A stretch of DNA of 64,000 nucleotides. Source: Crotophaga sulcirostris. Taxonomy: Eukaryota; Chordata; Aves; Cuculiformes; Crotophagidae. Numbering within the stretch: position 1 is the stretch's first letter; each line of letters opens with the position of its first letter. The translations under genes were made by a program, and so were the position numbers. This document shows, in pieces, positions 12,522 to 24,900 of this stretch. The notes below the pieces were generated by a model. That model had not been told where the DNA came from. It ran no database searches and saw nothing but the letters and a program-made list of their open reading frames with translations. Location of the stretch: NCBI GenBank assembly GCA_013397455.1, contig VYZB01000167.1, forward strand, positions 932,758 through 996,757. The letters are read 5' to 3'.

Positions 12522-13492
12522 AGAATAGAAAACATAGAACAGTTTGTGTTGGAAAGGACGTTTAAAGGCCATCCAGTCCAACTCCCCCTACAGTGAGCGG
12601 GGGCATCTTCAGCTACCTCAGGTTGCTCAGAGCCCTGTCCAACCTAACTTTGAATGTTTCCAAGGGTAGGGCTTCTACCACCCCTCTGGTCAACCTCTTC
12701 CAGGTTTCACCACCCTCCCTGTAAAAAAAAGTCTTCCATATGTCTAATCTAAATCTATTATCTTTTATTTTAAAACCATTACCCCTTGTCCTATCACAAC
12801 AGGTCCTGCTAAAAAGTTTGTCCCAATCATTCTTATAGGTCCTCTTTAAATACTGAAAGGCCTCAGTAAGGTCTCTTTGGGACCTTCTCCTCCCCAGCCT
12901 AAACAACCCCAGCTCTCTCGGCCTTTCTTCATGGGAGAGATGTTCTATCCCTCTGATCATTTTTGTGGCCCTCCTCTGGACCTGCTTGAATAGGTCAGTT
13001 CTTTACTGTACGAGGTCTCCAGAGCTGGATGCAGTATTCTGGGTTGAGTCTAACAAGAGCTGAGCTGAGAGGCAGAATCACCTCCCTGGACCTGCTGACC
13101 AAACTTTTTGATGCAGCCCAGGATATGATTGGCCTTCTGGGCTGTAAATGCACATTGCCATCTCATGTCTAGCTTTTTCCAGTACATCCACTAGTATACT
13201 CAAGTCCTTCTTGGCAGGACTGCTTTCAATTCCTTCATCCTCTATCCTGTATTGATACCAGATGTTTCCCTGTCCAGTGTGCAGAGTGGTGCACTTGGAC
13301 TCAACCCTCATAGGATCACATGGGCTCGCCTCTCTAGGTTGTTCATTTCCCTCTGGATGGTATCCCATCCCTCAGGCATGTCAAGTGCACCACTCGACTT
13401 GGTGTCATCTGTAAACTTGCTGAGAGTATGCTCAATCCCACTGTCTATGTCACTGATGAAGATATTAAATGGTACTGGAATTCCTCTATTGG
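12522..13492 (-). mobile_element. CR1 LINE, 5'-truncated, antisense
   Basis: The reverse strand reads as the C-terminal part of CR1 ORF2. It has an RT motif C region reading FTDD (codons at 13404-13415, usually FADD in CR1), then decayed palm/thumb sequence at 13078-13368, then a C-terminal segment at 12613-12960 containing CCDRTRGNGFKIK and FRLDIWKTFF. The element ends at about 12522 with the CR1 3' tail, seen forward as catagaacagtttgtgttgg. Stops and frame changes separate the two coding pieces, so it is a dead copy. The 5' end is missing, as is usual for CR1. It lies antisense in intron 15. Confidence 0.93.
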
Positions 13493-14698
13493 GTTTTAGA
13501 CCTATTACCAGTCACCTTCAAATTCAAGTGAATATGTATTTTTGCATTCATGCAATGCCAAATTGTCAGCAGATTTGTGGATGTAGATCTACTATTTTAG
13601 TCTTCTCTGAATGAAGTATATGTATTTGTATTAGTGCATTACCCCCATGAAAATTATTTTCAGGGAATATGTTCTTCCACTCTGGGACTTGCTTTCAGAA
13701 ATAGGGAAAAATGAGATCATGGTATCCTGACCCTGACATGCAAATCATCCCTGTCTTTTGGTATATGTTATTTTATCCAAAGAGATGTGTTTGAATGTAG
13801 TAAAGAAGAAGCTATCATGGAAAATTTACTTTATAATTAGACCAGCTTGTTCCAGAATTGTAAAGATGAGTCTGTGAGGCAATATACATACATTATTTTA
13901 TTAATATAAAAATGTTTGTATTCTTAACAAATGGTAGTTCATTTCCTCAGCTGTCTGAATGTTTCCTGCAGGAAATTATGGTATTTGGTTGTCTTGTTAG
14001 ATATTAAGAATTTTAGGTTTGATATAATATGACATAAGAGTTTTCAGCCTATTTTTCCTATCGCTCTTATATGCAGAAGTTGGCAGGATTAAGGGCATGG
14101 TCTTTAACCATATTACGTTCTCTTAAGCCTGAAGAAAATTTATGAATGTATTTTATTAAACCATTCAGCATTATGATTGATCATTTAAAGTTATACAACC
14201 CTCCTACAAAGTCCTAAGCCTTCTAAACTGCCTAAAGTGAAATAGGTCTGTTGAGATGCTGTTCACAGTATGACAAAAAATGTTGACTCTTACATCACAT
14301 TAATCGTTACGTGACATAGTTAAAATAGAAGTTAAAAAAAGAAGGAGCAGCTGGAGTTCTGCTGGTATCCAGATGCATATCTGGAGGTCAAGGTACTTCT
14401 GAAGAAATCAGGATTTAACTGCTGCTTGCTTCTCCACAATAATTTCATCTCATATTTCTGAAGTGGAAGGAAGTACACTGTTAATTACAGTTAAAACAGG
14501 ATTTCTGATAACAAGCACTACTTCTGCTTAGAAGTAAGCTTTCATTTACCAATATTTGTTAAGCTGGTATTTAGCATGCTTGTATTTTCAGACAGTAATA
14601 AAGATTTTGAATAAGCAGAAACATTGAGGTGGTTCCTGAACCAAAATCTGTATACATGGATTCCTGTTTTAGTATTGATGAGAGATTTTTGCTGCCCA

Positions 14699-15092
14699 AA
14701 TTAACATAATCTATTGCCAAACAAGTCAGAGTAGAATAATGAGAAATAAGAACAATCTTAAAACATCTGTCCCCTTTCCTTCCTTCGTCCCAGGCTCATT
14801 TTCACTCCCAAATTCTCCACCTCTCTCCCTGAGTGGTGCAGGGGACAGAGAATGGGGGCTGCTATCAGTTCATAACACTTGGTCTCTGCTGCAACTTCCT
14901 CTTTACACTGTTTCCGTGCTCTAGTGTAGGGTCCCTCCCATGGGAGGCAGTTCTCCATGAACTTCTCCGATGTGAGTCCTTCCCAAGGGCTACAGTTCTC
15001 TGTGAACTGCTCCAGGATGGGTCTTTTCCATGCGGTGCAGTTCTTCAGGAACAGACTGCTCCAGTTTGAGTCCCCCATGGGGCCACAGGTTC
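14699..15092. repeat. GC-rich avian interspersed repeat with 45-bp internal units, copy A
   Basis: From about 14880 to 15070 the sequence repeats a roughly 45-base unit at least three times. The pattern is a ctgctccag-like start, then tggg/gagtcc, then a ccatgggnngcag block, then ttctnnangaa. A partial fourth unit follows. The front part (14699-14880) shares a landmark with copy B: aatgggggctgctatcagtt at 14851-14870 against the related stretch at 56981-57003. I recognise the wording as a repeat common in bird genomes but cannot name the family; an LTR-like origin is possible. Because 45 is a multiple of three, open frames persist on both strands here, and these are not genes. Confidence 0.75.
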
Positions 15093-16189
15093 TGCCAGAA
15101 AAATACAGTTCTTTTACTGAACTGTATTTTACAATACATTTTTGGATGATACGGCTACAGAAAATTATATGTATCCTGAATTCTGTTGTCTAAATATTTG
15201 TTTAATAACCCCTTTCATGCCTTCAATCCTCAGGTGCACAGAGGGTTCAAAATTTGGCCATGGTTAGCACAGATTAGGCTTAAGGTATGATAATCGATGG
15301 AGTAAGCAGTAGAGGCATTAAAAAAATAAACCCGGGTGAGAACTGGAAGTATGGACATTTCTTGGACCTGTGAAGAGCCTACTTCATAGAGAGGTTTGCA
15401 TGTATAGATCTCAGGAGTTTCAAGATCCCATGGCAGTTTACTGCAATAGAGATGTGAAGACTGATGATTTCTCCTTTTCCATTAGCATCCATAGGTTCAA
15501 GCTGTGTGACGGCTTGCAGAGTGTTTGTACACAGGAGTTTCCAGGCTCCCAGCTGCAGGGCCCTTTCCTCAGCACTCTTATTAGAGCTCCTGGGGTTCCC
15601 AAGATTCCCACATTCCCTGGGAGGCTACTGTCATGTAGCTAGAGCATGCTGAGATCTAAGAAAGATGAGAATACTACCAAAACCAAATCTATTTTCTTTA
15701 AGCTTGCTTTTTTTTTTTTTAATCCTGATTTGAGGTCAAATAATTTTATAGAAAACAATTTTTCTCCCAGTGAGTGTTAATATGCAATGTATGACAAAGT
15801 GCAACAAAACTTTAAAGAATCATTGTTTGAAATGTTGATATAGTTGTTAACTTTATTGCAGTTTTAAGGTTGTTAATGTCACACAGCTGTTAGCTTTTTG
15901 ATTTATGTCACCACCTAAGGCATGCTGTGATGTCTGGAGTTGCTCCACCTGTCATGTTATATTGCTTTGTGAAGTGCAGTGTGTCCATTCTACTATGTTA
16001 GCTCTGCCAGTAGCTTTTACAGTAACAACAGCATGAAAGTATAGACGTTTATATAAAATACCCTTACACATTTTTGGTTCTTTATGATGCTCTCATTAGG
16101 ATTTTTCTTCTAAGTGTGTTGTTTGGTTTTGTTTTTTTAGTTTTTCCTGTATGAATTACTATTCTTCTTGCTGTTACTTTATTTAACAG

Positions 16190-16369
16190 ATACTAAAAGG
16201 AGATCTTGAAATGAAAAGACAAATGATGAGTAAACTAAAGTCACTTAGCCAAGACCTCCTTGTAGCTGTGAAAAATAAGTCAGTGGCTCAAAAGCTGGAA
16301 AGTCGTCTTGAAAATTTTGCCCAGCGCTGGGATAGCCTTGTGCAGAAGGTGGAGAGAAATTCTGAACAG
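16190..16369 (+). CDS. DMD: Dystrophin exon 16 (spectrin-like repeat 3)
   Basis: The exon is 180 bases, phase 0 to 0, and codes 60 residues starting ILKGDLEMKRQMMSKL and ending LVQKVERNSEQ. It equals human residues about 605-664, the second and third helices of repeat 3. Anchors are QDLL, KNKSV and NFA..WD.LVQK. By my count about 24 of 60 residues differ from human, making it the least conserved of the exons I compared, although its length is unchanged. The acceptor is tttaacag, and the donor cag|gtttgt departs from consensus at +3 and +4. As I recall, in-frame loss of exon 16 is reported as tolerated in people, which would fit relaxed constraint. Confidence 0.98.
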
Positions 16370-19300
16370 GTTTGTTAAAACCATCGTTTTGTCAATTACC
16401 AATAGCCAAATCCTTTACCAGTCAAATGCTTGAAGTAGTATTGGTGCTATTCGTCGAATTATTTTTTTTTCCCCTGCACAATTGCTTAAGATGTATTGTA
16501 TTTTTTAGGACAGATTAATGCAACTGTAATATAACTTGCCATAATTTTATTTCTCTGTCTAGTTTCTGATCTCTCTTTATAGTGTAGATTACTTTCTTGA
16601 GTTGTTAACTATGTTTTCAGGGATGATGTAATCCATAATGAAAATATCCTTTCCAGTTAAGCGTTTCTTTTAGCCTGCAATAGCTGACCACTTCAAACAC
16701 ACTGTTTTTATGGCTGTCTCTGTGGAGTAGTGTGTAGTCTGAAAATAGTGTGAGAAGTTTGCTAGTTAAAGAGAAATTATTTTTATTTCTTTTCAACAGT
16801 GAAAGTTTATGATAGGTTATTGTTTTACTTCTACTTATGTTATGCTGATTTACAGATTAAAAATGGGGGCTGTAAAAAGAGAAGTTTATTGGAAAAATAA
16901 AGAAATTAATCCGTACCCGTAACCAAAATGCCAATGAAAAAAAGAATATAATCCTCTATTATTTTGCTTTACTCCTATATGTTAACCCTAATATATTAAA
17001 AAAAGAAACTAATATTTTAAAGTTTCACGTTTTTTAAATCAGAAAACAAAAATCAGTATTCTAAGTGTATTACCGAAAATATATCAATTTATTTTTGCTA
17101 ACCATCTGTCAGAATCTCTTTTTTATTGTATTTAAATCCAAAGCAGCTCATTTTTTTCCAGCTCATTCTCTTATTAATTTCATTTTTGTGGTATAATTGT
17201 TTAACTGGTTAAATGGAAATGGACATTAAGATTTTTTAGTGATAAAACAGAGCAAAACGTTACTGCATGCACCTCTGTCCTGTCTCGAGAGGGCCTTTCA
17301 TAATTCTGTTCAATTTGTTTCAGTTCTGTTTGCCATGCTGCACTTTTTTGTTGCTAGATACTTATGCTTCTACTAAGTTATGTCTGAATAATTAGATGAA
17401 AACTGCTATACTTCCTGTAGTGATCTGAATATCTCTCAATAACCTTGCTTCCAACTCGTAGCTTGATCTTTTAGTTTGCTCTGTGATAGTTTCTAGTGTA
17501 GCTGGAGCTGCAAAAATCAATTTGGGAGAACAGAAGACAAGAAAATGGGGAAGGAGTACAATTTCCCTTAGTAACAGAAGACAAAGCCAGTTTGTACTAC
17601 ACAGCATTTGTAACAACTGGAAATTTGATTTAACTCTTGTATATTTTCTGTGGAAAACCGGTTGTTTCAATGCAGAGGAAAATCCAGAGATGCATTTTTA
17701 TTTTGACTAGTGTCACATGATTTGAAGAAGTTAGTAAGTCACTCCAAGGTGTTCAAGAGTTATTTAGAATGTTGATCGGTCATAAAAGCAGGCATTAGTT
17801 TTGGAAATGGAACTTGGATTACAGAAAAGATAACCTCCTTGTGAAATGAGCAGTCCTGAGGCTGTATATCCATGCATCATAGAGGAACACAGGTGGGACA
17901 TGCTTTGGATTCCCAAAACAGTGTAACTGTCTTATCATAGCAGTACACTTCAGTTGATAAGCTGTTCTTCCAAGGAGAAGCTACTTTGCTTGGCATGGAG
18001 CTAGTATGCTGTTGAGAGCATATTGCTTCAAGTTCTGGAGACATTGCACATTCAGTGCTAATGGAAGCACTGTTTCTGAAGGCACTGTTACCATTTAGAT
18101 ATTTCCTATATGAAGTACTGATGGTTTACTTTTTGCCATGTGTTTCTATGCAGACAGGACAGATACTGTTAGTGGGATTTATACATTTATTCATTACAGA
18201 GCTCATGGCCACATTTAGACTGCAAGAAAAAAATGCCTCTAAAAGATGTAATTATTCTCTCTAATCATGAACTGGGGAGTAGAGGAATTGGAAAAGAGTG
18301 GCAAATATAACATTTTTCTCTAAAAACTATCAGAACATGCATATTTTATTTATCAAACTTAGATATTGACTTCGAAATGAACTTTATTCCATTCATTAAT
18401 AATTCTCATAGTACGTTCATAATTACATTTTTGTCATTAGTTATTTCCCTTCCCTCCCTTACTGAAGTGTCACTAAATGATTAACATGTTAACAATATAG
18501 GAAATTAAATGGAAGAGACAACTTCAGCATCAGTTCAAAGCTGATTCTCCAACTAGACATAGGAAGCAGTTATATATCCCAGAGGAAAAGTTCAGAAAGT
18601 AGAATATGAGTCCTCCCACATTCAGCTGAATTCATTGCTGCTGAATTTAAGCATCTAATCTGAATTTATGGCTGAAGCTTCTGCTGGAAATGAGTGGACG
18701 ACAAAGGTGAGAGAGAGAGATACCTTTTATAAAGCAGTTTTTCTTCATCATGAAAATGTCAGCTTACCTTCATTGATGACAGAGTAGAAACAAGGACAAG
18801 GACAACTTGGTGCATAACTTCTAAGAAACTCTAAACCCACCTTTGATGAGTTCATTATGCTTCACTAAATTGTACTGAAAAACTACTCAAACTAAAGAAA
18901 ACACCGATTTTCATCTGAACTTCCCCACTCACAGACATAAATTTAATCGAAGAGCAGATGACAGCTCCAAAAGTGAGTGTTAAGGAAAAATATGAGTTTA
19001 TCAGGAATGAGGGCTCTTCCAAAGGCAGTAGTAAAGGATGACATTAAAGGTAGGATGACATATAAAAGAGAAATAAAATGACATAAAACTACTGAAGTGC
19101 TATCAACACATTGTACATATGTTTACCTCTAGAGGATGAGAAGGAACATTTAAATTTGTCCACTCTGAAAAGAAATAAATTTTAACATGTTTCTGTGATG
19201 AGCTTGTTGATGTGAAACTGCAGGCAAGCTTTGTATTTTGAAAGCTTTTTAATATGCAGCTTTGTGAGTCACCCTAGCACTTGCAATATGATTTTCTAGT

Positions 19301-21767
19301 GGGCTAAAGGCCTAGACTGCATTGCCCCTTCTTAGATTAACATTTATTTGTCAGGTACTTAGAGGGATAAAGAAATTATGCTGTCGTTATTTGGTCTGTC
19401 TTTGAATAATACATGAAATACATCAGTGATTAGATTTGATGTGGGTTTTGGTTTGTTGGTTTTCTTTGGTTTGTTTTGGTTCGGTTTGGTTTTGTTCTTT
19501 TTGTTGATGTTGTTTGATTGTTGTCTTTTTTCCCCAGGGAAGCTAATAAAAGCTACATCTTTTCTAGTACTTCCTTGAATTTTTAAGGATTTTCCTTTAC
19601 CTTCTAAATTGTGTGCTCTCTTTAAATGAGCATCAGCTTCACCTTGCAGAGTTACATTGCCACGTGATCTTCAGTACCTTTTAGTCTTACCCAGTTTCTA
19701 ATTAGAATGATTATGAATTTCACATTCATATCTCTCTTCTCCTTTTGAGATATATAGTATTTAACCTCCAGTCCTATTGATTAAGCATAAAAAATAGCTC
19801 TTTACTGTTTTGACACGTAAATCATTACCCCCCCAACATCGTGACTTGACTGCGCTGAACATATGATAATTGCACTGCCTGCTTTTGAAGCACAGTTGCC
19901 AGTCACAAGCTGAAAATATTTCTACTCTGTAATTGGTAGTATGCTGCAGATGACTTCTAAAGCACCTTAGCAGTGGTTTGTTGTGGTTTACACCTTCTTC
20001 ACTGTCAACTGTACCCTGATATTGACTGGCAAATGGAAACATGACAGGATATGACCTCAGGTGCCGGAAACGTCATCCTATCATTGATTTTTGGATAAAA
20101 ACAAGTGTAATAGGATTTTTTTTTTTGAGAAGAGGAAAGGGAGGCTGTGCCCAAAACTGCATATAAGGAGCAATCAATTATTTGAAGTGCTCTTAGCTAG
20201 AGTAAATCCAGGGAAAAATGACATCAGGTGTTATCCCTAGACCTCAGAAACTTTAATTTGCTTATCCTTTTTGCCCCAAAATAAAATTAAATAAAAATAA
20301 AATTGTAAAGAAAGCCGTATAAAGTTTTAATAAAACTGTGTGAGAATGTGTCCTTATTATTGTCATGATTTCAGTAGTTGAAAAATCAAAGTCAATACAT
20401 TTTGCTGAGTATAATATATAATACATAATATTGTAGTGATTAAAAAGTCAACTGCATGTTTCTCTCTTCTGAAGTTTATGTAATTTATACATTAGCTAAG
20501 TCATTTCACAAGCAGCTTACTCCAATTGACATAAGTTAAGTACCTGGTATGCCTCATCTACATTTTGCATAGAAACACTAATGTCTCAATAACTAAGGTA
20601 ACTCAATACTTTTACTGAGTTTCTGATGCAAGAACTACTATATAATTTATGTGTGTGTATATGGTTTCATGGAATTTTAGATACTGGCATTCCTGTCGCT
20701 AAATTGGAAAATCTTTCTAATTCTTGCACATTGGCAATAAGCAAAGAAGCAGGACTCTTCTGGTGCACAGCTTTTCCTGCTGCTGATATAACTTTTTCCT
20801 TTTATTTTCCATTTCACTGCCCTTAAACTGTGAGGGACTCGTTGGAGCTATAACTACAGCATTTTGACAAATGAGCCATCATCTGACAAAACCAAAAAAA
20901 AGAAGTGACCCACTTCTCGTGAGCTAAGGGACTTCAGAACAGCTGCCCATGTTTAAGTGGTAACTCTGTAGTTTGGTTTTGTATGGAAACAAATACAAAC
21001 AGGCAGTACATGTACAAACAGTATCTTTCAAACAAATGCAAGCAGAAAATATTTCTCATAGTTCCTTTTTTTTATGCAACTAAATCAAATGAAGAGTTTT
21101 TTTCATATTACCAAGCAAAGTTAAATGCATTAGATTAGTGGCGTTTACAATGTTACATATTATGTGTGTTAGTATCTGTTATGACCCCTTAAAATCAGTT
21201 TTTAATTGTGGAATATCACTGATGCAAATTAGTTTGCCTTATAGTGCGTGTTTTCTACTTTAAGATTTCCTGACAGAAAGCTAACTACCCTTTTGTGCAA
21301 GTAGGTTGTGATGAATTATGTTCTAGTTTGAAAATTATTATAAACGGTAAAAATAACAGTTGGTAATTTGGTGCCGTTAGCCCGCCTTTATTATTTCACT
21401 AGGAATAAATATTCAGAATGGAGGCAAAGTAACATACAGCAATCATGGCGTTTTATATATTTGCTATCATTCAATTCCCTCATAAAACTGGCATTTATTT
21501 CTTTTCAGCTTGATTTAGAAGGAGCCGTAAGTTCATTCTGTTTAGGATCTTTTCTGATTTTGGTATTGACTTCTGCAGATATCTTGTTCACACAACATGA
21601 ATCAGATAAAACAATTTGGTTTGAGTTGCATATAGTGTCATTTTTTTTGGAAGGTCAGCCTAGGATCAGATGGGAGAAGTTTCTCATTATTTTCTATTGC
21701 TACTTCAAATAGTCTTCACTGAAGTTTTTCAAACAGTGTGTGACCTCTGTTTTAATACTTCTCACAG
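16370..21767 (+). other. DMD: DMD intron 16
   Basis: This 5,398-base AT-rich intron has no recognisable transposon. It holds one G/T-rich low-complexity tract (19441-19530). Several open frames of 60-114 codons occur (for example 21368-21712) but match no family and lack coding character. No other exon was seen. Confidence 0.85.
19441..19530 (+). repeat. G/T-rich low-complexity tract
   Basis: This is a run built of ggttt/ggtttt-like units with at least seven GG pairs spaced 3-9 bases apart, then turning into T-rich sequence. It is nearly free of A and C on the + strand. Weak two-quartet G-quadruplex potential exists on the + strand, so the transcript could also carry it. It is likely a degenerate simple repeat. 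Confidence 0.75.
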
Positions 21768-21943
21768 ATTTCGCAGCCTGTCACTACCACTCAGACATCA
21801 CTAACACAGACAACTGTAATGGAAACTGTAACTATGGTGACCACCAGAGAACAAATCCTGGTTAAGCATGCTAAAGAGGAACTCCCACCACCTCCACCTC
21901 ACAAAAAGAGGCAACTCCTTGTGGATTCAGAAATTAGGAAGAG
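21768..21943 (+). CDS. DMD: Dystrophin exon 17 (hinge 2)
   Basis: The exon is 176 bases, entering at phase 0 and leaving with two bases of an Arg codon. It codes ISQPVTTTQTSLTQTT through REQILVKHAKEELPPPPP and ends VDSEIRK plus AG of Arg. It equals human residues about 665-723, nearly the whole of hinge 2. The five-proline run after EEL and the threonine-rich stretch mark the hinge, which breaks the helical rod between repeats 3 and 4. About seven of 59 residues differ from human, so this flexible segment is better conserved than repeat 3 before it. The acceptor is ctcacag and the donor is gag|gtgaga. Confidence 0.98.
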
Positions 21944-24900
21944 GTGAGAATCATTAAGAGATGAAGAGAGAATACTGATAGTGTTTGTATGAGAATGCAA
22001 AAATATGCATTTAATTTCAATGGTTTGCTGTACACTTTTTTTGATATTGAAAGTTGTATTGCTGTTGTCTATTAAGGTACTGATTGATTATTGTCTTTCT
22101 TTACTCAGGATTTGTTGTGGGTTTTTTTGGTAGTTCTAGTCCAACTATGTTGCAGTATGCAATTTTAATCATTATGTCAATAGTATCGTGATAGTCAGAA
22201 GTCCTTATGTATGGCATTGTGGGGTTCCCACTTATCTATAGTCTTGAAACTTGAAGGACAATAACATTCTATTAGTTTTCAGCTTTTTTACACTCTTTAA
22301 AAAGAATTTTTTATTAGTTATAGTGCTAGTAATGCAGATATGAGTGCAGTGTTAATATTTGGTTAAACATGCAGTATCTTTATTTTCAGATTTGAGAACA
22401 AGTGATATGGGATTTTAGATTAATACTGAACATTTATTGAAGTCGCTAGAAAAAATTATGATGAGGTTAAGTAAAATTGGCTCAAGTACTAGATCTCTGT
22501 GCTATAAGCTTGTACAGAATAAGATGCTAAGAAGCCAGACTCATTGCCGTGTTTGTTTCGGAAATGTTTTTTGGTATACGTATAAACATACGAATTTCAA
22601 GGTAAAAGATTCACTGACTGGAAAGAATGTGAAACTCATTTCTATAGAAAATACCTTTGTTTAGCTCTATGTGTTTTCAATGTTAAATTATTTTCCTGTA
22701 AAATAGTCTTTATTAAGAAGAATGAGCTATACCAAGATTTTTTTTTAATTGGAGTATGTCATTAAAAAGTTAGATATTTAATGGCACATTTTTATACCTA
22801 GGTATCTGAAGTGGGATTTATCTTGCCCTCCTGCAACCATTCTAAAAGTAAGGTATCTAGTTTAGCCTCATTATTTAGGAACACTCTGTGTATAATCCAA
22901 AAAGAGTGATTTACTCCCTTTTTGTAAAAATTGAATGAGTACTCATCATATAGAAAATGCTTAGACTAAATTAAATAGGATAGAATTGTTAAGGTTTGAA
23001 AAGACCTTTGAGATCATCAAGTCCGACCATAAATTTAAAATTGCCAAGTCCGCCATGTCCCTAAGCACTACATCCACCTCTTTTAAACACCTTCAGATAT
23101 GGTGACTCAACCACTTCCTTGATCAGCCTGTTCCAGTGCTTGACAACCCTTTCAATGAAGAAATTTTTCCTAATATCCAATCTAAACCTCACCTGGTGCA
23201 ACTTGAGGTTGTTTCCCCTTGTCTTCTTGCTTGTTACTTGAGAGAAAAGACCACCACTCACCTTGCTACAGCCTCCTTTCAAGTAGCTATAAAAGAATAA
23301 GGTTTCCCTTCAGCCTTCTTTTCTCCGGGCTAAACAACCCCAGTTCCCTCAACTACTCCTCATGAGACTTGTGCTCCAGATACTTCACCAGCTTTGTTGA
23401 CCTCTGGACACACTCCAGCAACTCAATGTCTTTTCTATACTGAGAGACCCAAAACTGAACTTAGTATTTGAGGTGTGGCCTCACTAGTGCCAAGTACAGG
23501 GGCATAATAGCTTCCCTAGTACTTCTGACTGCACTATTTTTGATATCAACCAGGATGCTATTGGCGTTTTTGGCCAGCTGGGCACACTGCTGGTATATGC
23601 TCAACCAGCTATTGATCAGCACCCCCAGGTCCTTTTCCACCAGGCAACTTCCCAGCCGTTCTTCCTCAAGTCTATAGCACTGCACGGGATTGTTGTGGTC
23701 CCATTGCAGGATCCGGCACTTGGCCTTTTTGAACCCCATAGAGTTGGTCTTGGCCAATTGATCCAACCTCTTCAGATCCCTCTGTAGAGCCTTCTTGCCC
23801 TCAAGCAGGTTAACACTCTTACCTAACTTGATGCTGTCTGCAAAGTTACTGAGGGCGCAGTCAACCCCCTCATCCAGATCATTGATAAAAATATTAAATA
23901 GAACTAGCCCCAACCCTGGGCCCTGGGGAACACCAATTTTGACTGACCACCAACTAGATTTAACTCCATTCACAACTCTCTGGGCTCAGCCATCCAGCCA
24001 GTTTTTTACCCAGTGAAGGGCATGCCCATCCAAACCATGAGCAGCCAGTTTCTCTAGGATAATACTGTGGGAAATGGTGTAAAAGGCTTCAGTAAAATCT
24101 AGGTAGACAACATCCACAGGCTTTTCCTCATCCACTAGGTGAGTCACCTTGTCATCTCCTTCAATCAGGTTAGTCAGATAGGACCTGCCTTTCACCAGAC
24201 CCTTGCTGGCTGGGCCTGATCACCTAAGTTGTCCTGTATGCACTGAATGATGACATAAAAGTTCATCTGTTCCATAATCTTCCCTGGCACTGAGATCAGA
24301 ATGATGGACCTGTGGTTCCTTGGGTCCTTGTTATTACCTTTCTTGTAGAAAATAAGATAATGCACAGTTATGACTATCACCAGACTTGCAATTCTTGAAT
24401 TTTTCAAGGAACAATTTGTTAGATGAGAGTGTTTTTACTTGATAGATACTATAAGCATTGGTACTTTTGTTAACGTTTCAGTAGTTATGTGCGAAGATCC
24501 CAAGCATGATCGAAGCCGTGTTGTCTTATATGCAAGAGTAAACTAACGTTAAGGAATGGTCTCTGCCTTGAAAATATTGGCTTTCTTAATTATGAAATTA
24601 AAAAATTAAGAATGAAAATTCCCCTGAAATTTTAAAATGTTGGTATTTTTTTAACTTTTCACTTTTTGTTCTCCAGACTGAAAGTTTTAGGAATGATCTC
24701 ACTTGACATAAATGTAAGGGAGTGAAATGCAAGTATACTGTTGTAAAGGAAAGTATTGTCTTAGTTAAAACTAGCATAATAAATTTGTTCTGAGCATAAC
24801 AATGAGAGAAGAAAACTCATCTTAAAATTTGGGTGATCAGCTAAAATGTCTATGTGCGTTGGTGACTACACACCCTTTTCATCAATTCTTTTTTGCTGGG

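Larger units (their letters stand above)
12216..16189 (+). other. DMD: DMD intron 15
   Basis: This 3,974-base intron contains an antisense CR1 fragment (12522-13492) and a GC-rich avian repeat (14699-15092). The segment 15380-15650 is also richer in G+C than its surroundings, but I could not assign it. A T run is present near 15709-15720. No other exon or gene was seen. Confidence 0.85.

Noticed and set aside
12613..13368. Minus-strand frames of 115 and 96 codons as possible host genes
   Set aside because: They contain CR1 ORF2 sequence (DRTRGNGFK, FRLDI) and are frames of a dead LINE.
14739..15193. Overlapping frames on both strands with a 15-residue period
   Set aside because: The period comes from the 45-base units of an interspersed repeat, so open frames are expected in several phases.
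23461..24407. Minus-strand reverse transcriptase frames as a possible retron or domesticated RT
   Set aside because: The order and wording are CR1 ORF2, the pieces are frameshifted relative to each other and motif C is damaged.
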